Positions 32,146 to 40,711 of a stretch of 58,165 nucleotides of DNA are shown here, piece after piece. The number at the start of each line of letters is the position of its first letter. Position 1 is the stretch's first letter. A program made the position numbers and the translations under genes. The stretch spans positions 1-58,165 of the forward strand of contig JBDHFX010000001.1 of the NCBI GenBank assembly GCA_039590215.1. The letters run 5' to 3'. The notes beneath the pieces were generated by a model that did not search any database, was not told the origin of the DNA, and worked only from the letters and a program-made list of their open reading frames with translations. The DNA is from CAMYLR01 sp039590215. GTDB lineage: Bacteria; Gemmatimonadota; Gemmatimonadetes; JACCXV01; JAHWKZ01.

Positions 32146-34914
32146 CTAGTTAACGGGCTGAGGCTGGACGAGCTGATCGAGTGCGTCCAATTCGAGGGCG
32201 CGGCCTTCGGCTAGCAATCGCTCTAGGGTCTCCTCCCCGAGTGTATCACGGCCGACTTCGAGGATCCGCTCGCAATCGCCCCGCTCTAGCGTCGACCTCG
32301 TCATCGTCACCGTCTTGAGGATCCGATTCGCCGCCCCGAGCAGCCGCACCGCCACCTCCAATTGACCAGTTTCCGCCTCAAGACCAGCCAATGCAGATAG
32401 CGTGCAGCCAATGCCGGCTTCGACTCTGAGCTCGCGAAAACCAGCCAACGCCTGGCAGTACAACTTGCGCGCGCGGTCACCTTCACCTCGACTCCTCGCC
32501 AACCCTGCTAAGTAGAACTGCGACCAAGCGATGCCGATCTGAGCACCCAGCTCGGTGAACAGATCGTAGCTGTCCTGATGGTGGCGTTGAGCGACGTCCA
32601 GGTCTCCTCGTTGCCGGGCTACGACGCCTAGGTACTGGTTGACAAAACCGAGCGTCACCTTGTTGCCCTCACGCTGCGACCGATCGCGCGCTTGACGAAA
32701 ATACGTCTCGGCTTGATCGATCTCGCCTTCTGCCAAATACGAGTCGCCCAGGTTCATGAGAGCAGCGTTTACTCCAAACGAGTCACCGAGCGCTTCATAC
32801 AGCGCAAGAGCCTCCTCAAACAACGCCCGCGCCTCGTCTAGGGCCCGCTCCCGGCTTCTCGCATTACCGATGTTCATCAGCGCTCTGGCGGTTCCAGAGT
32901 CGTGGCCGGCTTCTCTGTAAAGGGCGAGGCTCTCCTCGAACCTCGCCATCGTCGCTGGACTGTTGTCCCCCTGCATCTGGGCTAGCCGACCCGACAGATT
33001 GATCGCGTGAGCCCGGTCGAGCGGCGACAAAGTATCGACCTGGGCTTCGAGCTTTTCCAAGATCTGCCGACCGTCTTCGAGGAAGCCACGTCGAAACCAG
33101 ATCGCGGGTAGCGCCTGTGAGAGTCTGACCGCGAGAGCTCCCTCGCCTGTGTCGAGTGTCCAGTGCAACGCGGTGCGGATGTTCTCGTACTCGTAGGCGA
33201 GCTTCGCCAACATCTCCGGTGCTCCCCCTCCGGGATCGGCTGCCCGGCTCGGATCTAGCATCTCGGCAAATGTTGCGAACGCTTCGGCGTGTCGTTTCCG
33301 CCATCGATCGGCCTCACCCGATTCTTCCAACAACTCGATGCTAAAGTCGCGAATCGTCCGGAGCCGCTCGAAGCGCGGCTCTTCGGTCTCGCTGTGCGAA
33401 AGTCGAAGCAAGCTCTTGTCGACCAAGGAGGACAGTACCTCGACGACATCGAAGTGCTCGCCCTCGGCCACACACACTTTCTCCGCCGCCTCGATCGTAA
33501 AGCCACCGTCGAACACCGCCTGCCTGAGAAACAGCGCCTTTTCGTCTTCGCTCAACAAATTGTAGCTCCACAACAAGGCACCCCGCAGCGTTCGTTGCCG
33601 ATCGGGCAGATCGCGGGTCCCGCTAGTCAGGAAGTCGAACCTACGCCCCAGTCTGCGCACCAACGCCTGAGGTGGAAACATCTTCACCCGGGCGGCAGCG
33701 AGCTCGATCGCCAGCGGGAGCCCATCCAATTGGTGAACAATCTCGGCAACCGCCGGTGCGTTTCCCTCACTGAGCTGGAACGACGGCAGCACCGCCCGAG
33801 CACGCTCGGTGAACAGCACCACCGACTCGTAGTCCGTCAGCTTCTCGATCGCCGGCAGTCGCTGCGGGTTCGGAAACGACAACGGTGGAACCGGATACTC
33901 TTGCTCACCACGAATTCGGAGCGGAGCCTGGCTGGTAACCAGCACCGTCAGGCGCGAAGCGTCGCGCAGCAAATCGGCCACGTACGGGGCGGCCGCCAAG
34001 ACCTGCTCGAAGTTGTCGAGCACGAGCAACAGTTGCCGATCACTCAGAAACTCCCCCAGAACCTGCTTGGAGTCATCTGCACCGTCCGCCTCGATCTCCA
34101 GCGCCTCGAGGATCGCCATCGCGACTCGGTCGGGCTCGCGAACGACCGCCAGATCCACCAAGAAGACACCGTGTTCGAAGGCGTCGACGATCTCGGCGGC
34201 CACTTGGATTCCGAGTCGAGTCTTTCCCGTCCCACTCGGGCCGGTCAGCGTGACCACCCGGGCATCGTCACGCAGGACCAGCTTTCGTACCTCCTCGATC
34301 TCCCGTGAACGACCAACCACTGCGGTCGCTTGTGCGGGAAGGTTGTTCGGTCGGGCATCGAGCGTGTTGAGCGGCGGAAACTCATCCGGCAGGTCGGCCA
34401 TCACGAGCTGAAAGACACGCTCCGGCTCGGTCAAATCTTTTAGCGACCTCAGACCGAGATCGCGCAATGCGACCCCTTCCGGGAATCGCTCCGACACCAA
34501 CCGTTCGACCGCTTGGGAGAGCAGGACCTGACCGCCATGACCAGCGGCCAGAATGCGGGCCACCCGGTTGAGCGCGATACCGAAGTAGTCGCCGCCGCGG
34601 GCTTCAGCCTCACCGCTGTGGATCGCCATTCGAACGCGCAGCGGCTCCGGCGTGCTCCACTCCTCTTCCGTCAGCTGACGTTGCGCGGCCAATGCCGCCG
34701 CCACCGCTTGTGGGGCTGAGTCGAAGGCCGTGAAGACGCCGTCGCCAACGTTCTTGAAAACCTTGCCGCCGTGTTCTTCCACAACGGAACGAAGCAGTGC
34801 ATCGTGACGCTCCAGAGCGGACGGCATGCTGCTCGGGTACCGCTCCCACATCTCGGTGCTACCCTGGATATCAGTTGCGAGAAATGTGATCGTGCCGGTG
34901 GGTCCGTAATTCAT
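32146..34914 (-). CDS. Class III nucleotide cyclase fused to NTPase and TPR domains
   Basis: The protein is 922 residues from the ATG at 34914 (a TTG at 34926 is in frame). Residues 8-150 form a class III cyclase with metal Asp15 in FLATDIQGST and Asp58 in KNVGDGVF, purine-selecting Lys54, and the transition-state pair Asn116/Arg120 in ALNRVARIL, so it looks catalytically intact. An AfsR/STAND-type NTPase follows with Walker A GPSGTGKTRLG and Walker B LLLVLDNFEQVL. The C-terminal third has tetratricopeptide repeats (ALALYEALGDSFGVNAALMN). It may couple ligand binding by the TPRs to cAMP production. Confidence 0.9.
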   Translation of the reverse strand: MNYGPTGTITFLATDIQGSTEMWERYPSSMPSALERHDALLRSVVEEHGGKVFKNVGDGVFTAFDSAPQAVAAALAAQRQLTEEEWSTPEPLRVRMAIHSGEAEARGGDYFGIALNRVARILAAGHGGQVLLSQAVERLVSERFPEGVALRDLGLRSLKDLTEPERVFQLVMADLPDEFPPLNTLDARPNNLPAQATAVVGRSREIEEVRKLVLRDDARVVTLTGPSGTGKTRLGIQVAAEIVDAFEHGVFLVDLAVVREPDRVAMAILEALEIEADGADDSKQVLGEFLSDRQLLLVLDNFEQVLAAAPYVADLLRDASRLTVLVTSQAPLRIRGEQEYPVPPLSFPNPQRLPAIEKLTDYESVVLFTERARAVLPSFQLSEGNAPAVAEIVHQLDGLPLAIELAAARVKMFPPQALVRRLGRRFDFLTSGTRDLPDRQRTLRGALLWSYNLLSEDEKALFLRQAVFDGGFTIEAAEKVCVAEGEHFDVVEVLSSLVDKSLLRLSHSETEEPRFERLRTIRDFSIELLEESGEADRWRKRHAEAFATFAEMLDPSRAADPGGGAPEMLAKLAYEYENIRTALHWTLDTGEGALAVRLSQALPAIWFRRGFLEDGRQILEKLEAQVDTLSPLDRAHAINLSGRLAQMQGDNSPATMARFEESLALYREAGHDSGTARALMNIGNARSRERALDEARALFEEALALYEALGDSFGVNAALMNLGDSYLAEGEIDQAETYFRQARDRSQREGNKVTLGFVNQYLGVVARQRGDLDVAQRHHQDSYDLFTELGAQIGIAWSQFYLAGLARSRGEGDRARKLYCQALAGFRELRVEAGIGCTLSALAGLEAETGQLEVAVRLLGAANRILKTVTMTRSTLERGDCERILEVGRDTLGEETLERLLAEGRALELDALDQLVQPQPVN

Positions 34915-34941
34915 CGCTTCGATCAAGATCTCCGGCCGGCG

Positions 34942-35706
34942 CTACCGATGCTCCACCTGCGAGCTAGGGACGATCACCCGTCCGCCGTCGCCAAGCTCGA
35001 GCAGCGCTTTGCGGCCGCCATCATAGTCATCGGCCCAGGCGAGGACAGGGACGGTGGCGCCGCGATAGACAACCTCGTCGACGGGGCTCGGAGGATCCCC
35101 CTCGAGGGCGATCCTCCAGAACGGGTTGCCCCGCTTCTCCTCGTCGACGGTCGACGGCGGCCCATGACCACACCACAGCGTGGTGTCATCCGGCAACGCC
35201 GGGAAGACATCGCGCACGGTGGTCATCAGCGCCTCCGTCGAGGCGTCACCACCGTCGGTCCGACCACTACCTAATCGGAACAAAAAGTCGCCAAGGAAGA
35301 CGTGGCCGTCGATATGGTAGCTCACGCTCTCCGGGCTGTGTCCCGGAGTCGCGGAAACGTGGATGTTGTGAGCGGCAAAGGGAAGGTCCTCCCCGCCGAT
35401 AACTGCTCGGTCGACGTGGAACGGCGCACCTGGCGGCCCAACTACGGGCGCGCCCAACGCTTGGACAACCTGAGCCAGCGCCGCCCAGTGATCGCCGTGA
35501 AGGTGGGTCACCAGGATCCACCGCACGTCACCGCCCCACGCTTCCGCCGCCGCGATCAGATCGCTTCCTCGGTCGCCAGGATCGATAATGACCAGCGAGC
35601 CCGTGTCCACCGCTTGGACCACAAACCCGTTCGTCATTAGATCGTTGAGCACGAACCGGCGTACCTGAACATGCTCGTCGATCACGATCTCGTCTGCGCC
35701 GGTCAT
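34942..35706 (-). CDS. MBL-fold metallohydrolase
   Basis: The 254-residue protein has the zinc motif VTHLHGDHWAAL, ATPGHSPESVSYHI, LGDFLFRLGSGRTDGGD and CGHGPPSTVDEE, the glyoxalase II-like layout. The C-terminal extension of about 60 residues (VDEVVYRGATVPVLAWADDYD) is not part of the core fold and is unassigned. Its ATG overlaps the kbl stop (ATGA), so it is translated with kbl; a link to threonine or methylglyoxal metabolism is possible, since aminoacetone from the Tdh product yields methylglyoxal. That link is inference. Confidence 0.82.
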   Translation of the reverse strand: MTGADEIVIDEHVQVRRFVLNDLMTNGFVVQAVDTGSLVIIDPGDRGSDLIAAAEAWGGDVRWILVTHLHGDHWAALAQVVQALGAPVVGPPGAPFHVDRAVIGGEDLPFAAHNIHVSATPGHSPESVSYHIDGHVFLGDFLFRLGSGRTDGGDASTEALMTTVRDVFPALPDDTTLWCGHGPPSTVDEEKRGNPFWRIALEGDPPSPVDEVVYRGATVPVLAWADDYDGGRKALLELGDGGRVIVPSSQVEHR

Positions 35707-36896
35707 GCGGCTGCCACCCCGTGACGCTGGCCGACCCTCTCGATCGCCGCGACCGCCAGCTCCAGATCTTCTCTCGTGTGCGCAGCAGAGATCTGGGCTC
35801 TCAGGCGAGCCGCGCCGTGTGGCACCACCGGATAGCCAAAGCCTGACACGTAGACGCCCTCGTCGAGAAGCTCCTTTGACATCTGAATCGCCAACGCCGT
35901 CTCGCCGACGATCACTGGAACAACTGGGTGAACGCCTTCCGGGACGTCGAACCCACGGGCCTTGAGCTCGGTGCGGAAAAAGTGAGTGTTCTCTCGCAAT
36001 CGAGCGACCAAGGCCGAAGACTCATCGAGCAGGTCGAACGCCGCCAACGAAGCGTTGACAATCATCGGTGGCAACGAGTTCGAAAACAGATATGGCCGGG
36101 AACGTTGACGCAGCGTCTCGATCACCGACTGCGGACCGGTAACGAACCCGCCGGCTGCCCCACCCATCGCTTTGCCAAGCGTGCCGGTAACGATGTCGAT
36201 CTGACCGTGAACACCCAGCTCCTCGGCCGTGCCGCGGCCCCTCGCGCCCAGCACTCCGGTGGCGTGCGAGTCGTCGACGACGAGCAGTGCGCCGTGCCGG
36301 CGACACAGAGCGACAAGCTCATCCAAGCGCGCCAGCTTGCCCTCCATCGAGAAAACGCCATCGGTCACGACCATTTGGTGCCGAGACTCATCCTTTGCGA
36401 GCATTTCCTCGAGAGCCACAAGATCATCGTGCGGATAACGATACCGCTGCGCCTTGCAGAGCCTCAGCCCATCGATGATCGATGCATGGTTCAACTCGTC
36501 CGAGAATACCCCGTCGGCGTCCGTCAGCGTAGCCGCAAACAGCGCCTCATTGGCGTTCCAACACGATGTGTAGAGAATCGCGTCATCGGTCTCGAAGAAG
36601 CTCGCGATCCGGCGCTCGAGCTCAAGGTGGAGGGTCTGGGTCCCGCAGATGAACCGCACCGAGGCCATCCCAAACCCCCACTCATCGATCGCCTTTCGAG
36701 CTGCGTCACGGACTTTAGGATGATCCGCCAGTCCCAAGTAGTTGTTCGAGGTCAGCATCACGATCGACCGCCCGTCGACCTGCACGGTCGCGCCCTGGGG
36801 CCCTTCGAGCTGATGCTCGACCTTGTACGTCCCAGTTTCTTTCTGAGCAAGAATCTCGGTCGCCAAGTGATCGAGGAGCGCGTGAGCGTCACGCAT
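35703..36896 (-). CDS. kbl: 2-amino-3-ketobutyrate CoA ligase (glycine C-acetyltransferase)
   Basis: The product is 397 residues from the ATG at 36896; GGGGAGA is correctly spaced from this codon and too close to the ATG at 36902. It is an alpha-oxoamine synthase with VMLTSNNYLGLADHPKV, VVDDSHATGVLGARGRG and the PLP lysine in GTLGKAMGGAAGG. It splits 2-amino-3-ketobutyrate with CoA into glycine and acetyl-CoA, the second step of threonine degradation. tdh lies directly upstream and overlaps by 8 bases. Confidence 0.95.
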   Translation of the reverse strand: MRDAHALLDHLATEILAQKETGTYKVEHQLEGPQGATVQVDGRSIVMLTSNNYLGLADHPKVRDAARKAIDEWGFGMASVRFICGTQTLHLELERRIASFFETDDAILYTSCWNANEALFAATLTDADGVFSDELNHASIIDGLRLCKAQRYRYPHDDLVALEEMLAKDESRHQMVVTDGVFSMEGKLARLDELVALCRRHGALLVVDDSHATGVLGARGRGTAEELGVHGQIDIVTGTLGKAMGGAAGGFVTGPQSVIETLRQRSRPYLFSNSLPPMIVNASLAAFDLLDESSALVARLRENTHFFRTELKARGFDVPEGVHPVVPVIVGETALAIQMSKELLDEGVYVSGFGYPVVPHGAARLRAQISAAHTREDLELAVAAIERVGQRHGVAAA

Positions 36897-37986
36897 GTCC
36901 ATTCTCCCCGTGCGGATAAAAGACCACCTTGAGCGCTTCGTGAGTATCAAACGCATCCATGCCGCTGGTAAATTCGTCCAGCCCCTGATACTCGTGGGAC
37001 ACGAGGGAGCCGACCTCTAACCCGTCCGCCAGCAGTGTCAGCATCTTCTCCCAAGTCGAGAACAGACGCCGCCCCGTGATACCGCGGATAGACAAACCCT
37101 TGAAGACCAAGTGTCGCGTAAAGTGTTCGATCGTAACCGCTTCCTGGGACGGGATCCCGAGCATCGACAACGAAGCGCCGCCACGGGCGATCTCCAATCC
37201 CTGGTTGATAGCCGATTCGGCGCCCGACATCTCCAAAACCAGGTCGACGCCGCCATCAGTCTCTTCGAGTATTCGACGCGTCGCCTCAGCGGTGAGGTCT
37301 CCACCGGTTCGGAGCACCGTCACGCCGGTCCCGCCGTGATCCACGTGCCAACGTTCGGCCTGTGTGATCGCCCGTTCGCTCACATCGAGGATGTAGATGT
37401 GCCCGGCGCCTTGATGTTCGGCGATTGCCACCGCCATGGCCCCAATTGGGCCGTATCCCAAAACGGCCACCCGGGTGTCGGTCAAACGATGGTCCTCAAC
37501 GGTGTGGACGGCATTACCCAGCGCGTCCAGAAAAGCGCCGATCTTCAACGGCACAACTTCACGTGGCAGGAGAATAATATTGCGCGCCGGGACGATAACG
37601 TACTCGGCGAACGTCCCGTCATGATGAAAGCCAATGATCTCGGTTCGCTTGCAGACGTGGGCCTGCCCGCTCCGGCACGGTGTGCAGACCCCGCACGTCA
37701 CGTGCATCTCGGCGGATACATAGTCGCCGGGCTGGAGATCATCTCGGCCTGGTTCCGGGCCCACCATGTCGATTTCACCACAGAACTCGTGACCGTACAC
37801 GCGGGGCGGGTGGATCATGTGTCGCACTGATGGATCCCAATGATAGATGTGCCGATCAGAACCGCAGATCGCCGCAGCTTGGACGCGCACCCGTACTTCC
37901 CCAATTCCCGGCTCGGGGGTTGGCACATCGGTCACGGTCGTCCCAGCCGCTCCAGCCTTGGCGTTGATCTTGACGACCGCGCGCAT
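36889..37986 (-). CDS. tdh: L-threonine 3-dehydrogenase
   Basis: The 365-residue zinc-dependent medium-chain dehydrogenase has the catalytic zinc region ICGSDRHIYHWDPS, GHEFCGEI, the structural-zinc cysteines CGVCTPCRSGQAHVC, and the NAD-binding turn VLGYGPIGAMAV. It oxidises threonine to 2-amino-3-ketobutyrate. With kbl it forms the classic threonine-to-glycine pathway. Translational overlap with kbl indicates co-expression. Confidence 0.95.
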   Translation of the reverse strand: MRAVVKINAKAGAAGTTVTDVPTPEPGIGEVRVRVQAAAICGSDRHIYHWDPSVRHMIHPPRVYGHEFCGEIDMVGPEPGRDDLQPGDYVSAEMHVTCGVCTPCRSGQAHVCKRTEIIGFHHDGTFAEYVIVPARNIILLPREVVPLKIGAFLDALGNAVHTVEDHRLTDTRVAVLGYGPIGAMAVAIAEHQGAGHIYILDVSERAITQAERWHVDHGGTGVTVLRTGGDLTAEATRRILEETDGGVDLVLEMSGAESAINQGLEIARGGASLSMLGIPSQEAVTIEHFTRHLVFKGLSIRGITGRRLFSTWEKMLTLLADGLEVGSLVSHEYQGLDEFTSGMDAFDTHEALKVVFYPHGENGHA

Positions 37987-37997
37987 GCCGCTGCCCT

Positions 37998-38981
37998 TCA
38001 GGTAGACGTTCGCGCCGCCGCACCCATCGGCTGGGGGGCGTCACCGACCTGTTCCAGGAATCGTTCAGCGTCGATCGCGGCTCGACACCCGGCCGCCGCC
38101 GCGGTCACCGCCTGACGATAGACGTGATCGTGGACGTCACCACCGACGAACACACCGTCAATCTCGGTGTGCGATCGGCCAGGCTCCTTTTGAAGCAAGT
38201 ACCCCTGATCGTCCATCGGTAGCTGCCCTTTAAAAATAGCGGTGTTCGGGATGTGACCAATGGCCAGGAAGAAACCCTTGACCGGTTTCTCCCATCGCTC
38301 ATCCGTGGAGGTATTCCAGAGCTTGACCGCCTCGACTTCGGTTTCGCCCACAATTTCCGTCGCATGGGTGTTCCAAATGAATTCGATCTTTGGGTTTTCA
38401 AACGCACGGTCCTGCATGATCTTTGACGCCCGCAGCTCCTCGCGGCGGTGAATCACGGACACCTTGCTCGCGAACCGGGTCAGAAAGATCGCCTCCTCCA
38501 TCGCGCTGTCGCCGCCGCCAACGACGACCAGCTCCTGATCTTGAAAGAAATACCCATCGCACGTCGCGCAGGTCGAGACACCGTGACCCAGCAGACGATC
38601 TTCACCCGGAATCTCTAGCATCTTGGCCGATGCGCCCGAGCAAATAATCAGCGTCCGGGTCTCGATTGGCGAGCCCTCGATCTCGAGCCGGAAGGGGCGC
38701 TGCGACAGATCAGCGGCAGTTGCGTCACCCGGCACGAATCGCGTCCCGAAGCGAGCCGCTTGATCCTTCATGAGTTGGATGAGTTCCGGGCCCTGAACGC
38801 CCTGTGGGAAACCAGGATAGTTCTCGACGTCAGTGGTCAGCGAGAGCTGCCCACCCGCTTCGACGCCGAGAACAACGAGGGGCTCCAGGTTGGCTCGGGC
38901 CGCATAGACCGCGGCCGTCAGGCCGGCGCAGCCCGATCCCAGAATGATGACGTTTTCGACACTCTTGTCGCTGACGCTCAC
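37998..38981 (-). CDS. trxB: Thioredoxin reductase
   Basis: The 327-residue flavoprotein has the FAD motif ILGSGCAGLTAAVYAARA, the redox-active pair in VSTCATCDGYFF, the NADPH-binding VVGGGDSAMEEAIFL and the C-terminal GVFVGGDVHDHVYRQAVTA. It transfers electrons from NADPH to thioredoxin in the cytosol. It starts at GTG 38981 and sits 11 bases upstream of tdh. Confidence 0.96.
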   Translation of the reverse strand: MSVSDKSVENVIILGSGCAGLTAAVYAARANLEPLVVLGVEAGGQLSLTTDVENYPGFPQGVQGPELIQLMKDQAARFGTRFVPGDATAADLSQRPFRLEIEGSPIETRTLIICSGASAKMLEIPGEDRLLGHGVSTCATCDGYFFQDQELVVVGGGDSAMEEAIFLTRFASKVSVIHRREELRASKIMQDRAFENPKIEFIWNTHATEIVGETEVEAVKLWNTSTDERWEKPVKGFFLAIGHIPNTAIFKGQLPMDDQGYLLQKEPGRSHTEIDGVFVGGDVHDHVYRQAVTAAAAGCRAAIDAERFLEQVGDAPQPMGAAARTST

Positions 38982-38994
38982 TCGTGCCTCCGTC

Positions 38995-39666
38995 TCACTG
39001 ACCGGCTTCAGACGACGCTGGCTCCGCGTTCCCTTGGGGCGCTACTGCCTTGCCCTCGATCCGTATCTTCGCCAAGCCCACGCCGGCGTCGCAGAGCGCC
39101 ACGCGGATGGCCACGAACTGCTTCGCGAGCGCGTCGGCTGGTTGAACTTCTGGTAACCGGATGGTGGCCCGGGTCCTTCCATCGGATCCAGCACGGGTCG
39201 TCACCTGGGCGCTTGGCACAACGACCTGCACGATTTGCTTCACCTGCTTGTCTCGGGCACGATAGTTCGAGCGAGCATCGGTGTGGTAGTCGAGATCGAA
39301 TGGCACAGCATACGTCAGGACCGCGTCCGACCATGGGCCCAGGGCGGAAGGGTCAGATTCGCCCTGGTACCGTTCATCCTTCCCCTCCAGCGCACGCAGC
39401 ACCTCTTTTTCCTTGAGCTCACCGTAGCCGTCACGTTCGGTGCCCAGCTCGTGCTGGACCGAGATCCCCAGCGAGTTGTCTGTCGCGGTGGTGACCAAAT
39501 GGTAGCTTCCACTGCCGTCTCCGCGGTCTGCCGCCTCGGACTCTGAAACCACCTCGACCTCGGCCGAACCGAACTCCTGGGCTGTTTGGCCGGTCGCCTG
39601 GGCCGGCATAATCGCACTGATCGAGACGAAACCGATGAGGGCATGTAGGAGCCAACCTGACTGCAT
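38995..39666 (-). CDS. Exported protein of unknown function
   Basis: The 223-residue protein has a signal peptide (LIGFVSISAIMPAQATGQ) and then an acidic, hydrophilic mature part with DAVLTYAVPFDLDYHTDARS in the middle and the positively charged YRARDKQVKQIVQVVVPS. The last 20 residues are low-complexity. No family is recognised. GAGGAG at a good distance before the ATG supports the start. It is followed by trxB with a 13-base gap. Confidence 0.6.
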   Translation of the reverse strand: MQSGWLLHALIGFVSISAIMPAQATGQTAQEFGSAEVEVVSESEAADRGDGSGSYHLVTTATDNSLGISVQHELGTERDGYGELKEKEVLRALEGKDERYQGESDPSALGPWSDAVLTYAVPFDLDYHTDARSNYRARDKQVKQIVQVVVPSAQVTTRAGSDGRTRATIRLPEVQPADALAKQFVAIRVALCDAGVGLAKIRIEGKAVAPQGNAEPASSEAGQ

Positions 39667-39732
39667 AGTGAATCTCCTCTTAAACGTGGTTAGGCAAACG
39701 GTGATTTTCTGCTAGAAGCCGGTTGGAACGAC

Positions 39733-39759
39733 GAGCGGGGAGCAAGCCGCCCCCCGCTC
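39733..39759 (-). terminator. GC-rich hairpin downstream of tRNA-Gln
   Basis: GAGCGGGG (39733-39740) and CCCCGCTC (39752-39759) form an 8-bp stem with an 11-base loop directly after the tRNA on its transcribed strand. No T-run follows, so termination strength is uncertain; it could also be a processing signal. Confidence 0.45.
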
Positions 39760-39766
39760 AAACCGT

Positions 39767-39842
39767 TGGTTGGCCCGCCTGGACTCGAACCAGGAGTCTC
39801 TTGATCCAGAGTCAAGCGTGTTGCCAATTACACCACGGGCCA
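39767..39842 (-). tRNA. tRNA-Gln (anticodon CUG), CCA encoded
   Basis: The minus strand folds into a full cloverleaf: acceptor TGGCCCG pairs with CGGGCCA, the anticodon stem CTTGA/TCAAG encloses the loop CTCTGGA with anticodon CTG, and the T arm has GGTTCGAGTCC. The U1-A72 acceptor pair is typical of tRNA-Gln. The 3' CCA is encoded at 39767-39769. The gene stands alone, upstream of an exported-protein gene on the same strand. Confidence 0.95.
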
Positions 39843-39914
39843 AACAGCCCTGAAACGTAACGTCCGGCCCTTTCCCGGGGCAACAGCGCGAGGGTATACT
39901 TACGGTAAGGACTT

Positions 39915-40316
39915 ATGCCTGTTTTGGTGCCTAGAATCTGGCTGTTGCTGGCGGTTGGCTGGATGGCCGGGTTGACTGCAGCGTGTGGCGGCAGCGAGTT
40001 CTCGCCGCCCCTCCCGATCGTCCAAATCATCCTCGGTATCGGCGATTGCGGCGGTCTTCGTGTGGGCGAGATGTGCGCGCTCGACGCGACCGCTATCGAT
40101 TCGGGTGGCTCGGTTGTGACCGATCCATCGCTCCGGTGGTCGTCGAGCAATCCGTTCGTAGCGAGCGTCGATTTTCAAGGTAATGTAACCGGCGCCGGCG
40201 CCGGCAATGCAACGATAGTGGTGCAGACTACAGACTCGGTGATCATCGAGGATACTACGCTCACCGTGGGCGAAGCACTCCCGCCGCCACCGGACCAGAC
40301 GGACCCTAGGTTGTAA
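39915..40316 (+). CDS. Ig-like (Big_2) lipoprotein, first copy
   Basis: The 133-residue protein has a lipoprotein signal ending GLTAACGGS and a single bacterial Ig-like domain with LDATAIDSGGSVVTDPSLRW, SSSNPFVASVDFQGNVTG and NATIVVQTTD, a fold common in adhesins and surface proteins. A TATACT at 39895-39900 and AAGGA before the ATG are plausible expression signals. It is probably outer-membrane anchored. The second copy follows after 16 bases. Confidence 0.75.
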   Translation: MPVLVPRIWLLLAVGWMAGLTAACGGSEFSPPLPIVQIILGIGDCGGLRVGEMCALDATAIDSGGSVVTDPSLRWSSSNPFVASVDFQGNVTGAGAGNATIVVQTTDSVIIEDTTLTVGEALPPPPDQTDPRL

Positions 40317-40332
40317 ATATCAGGAGGTTAAG

Positions 40333-40698
40333 ATGAACATCCCCGTAGGAAGCACCGTACTCGCGCTGCTCTTGATCGTCGTCGCTGGCTGCGACGAGAG
40401 CGGGCCGACGGCAATCGAGATCCCGATCGAGTCCCTCGAGATCACCAGCGGTTGCACGGTCATGATCGAGGGCCGGGAGTGCACGGTCGGGGTTATCGCC
40501 ATGACTCCGGACGGTCAATCGATCATCAACCCGGTGCTGAGGTGGTCGAGCAACAGCTCAGCCGTCGCCATTCGCAACCAGCGCGGGCTCATCGCGGCGG
40601 TGGCTCCGGGGCAGGCGACGGTGAGGGTCGAAAACTCGACCGGCACGGCGTTTGACGAGACGAGGGTCACGGTCCTCATCGACACCGGCCCCAAGTAG
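40333..40698 (+). CDS. Ig-like (Big_2) lipoprotein, second copy
   Basis: The 121-residue protein has a lipoprotein signal ending LIVVAGCDES and an Ig-like domain aligned with the first copy (NPVLRWSSNSSAVAIRNQRG, PGQATVRVENSTG). A strong AGGAGG precedes the ATG. The two genes look like a tandem duplication that has diverged. It is convergent with ddl. Confidence 0.75.
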   Translation: MNIPVGSTVLALLLIVVAGCDESGPTAIEIPIESLEITSGCTVMIEGRECTVGVIAMTPDGQSIINPVLRWSSNSSAVAIRNQRGLIAAVAPGQATVRVENSTGTAFDETRVTVLIDTGPK

Positions 40699-40711
40699 GA
40701 CACCGGCCTCG

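Noticed and set aside
35928..36932. A 334-residue frame on the plus strand over kbl
   Set aside because: It is the antisense shadow of a well-supported gene, with unnatural composition and no family match. The same holds for frames at 33289-34308, 1656-2384 and 53520-54638.
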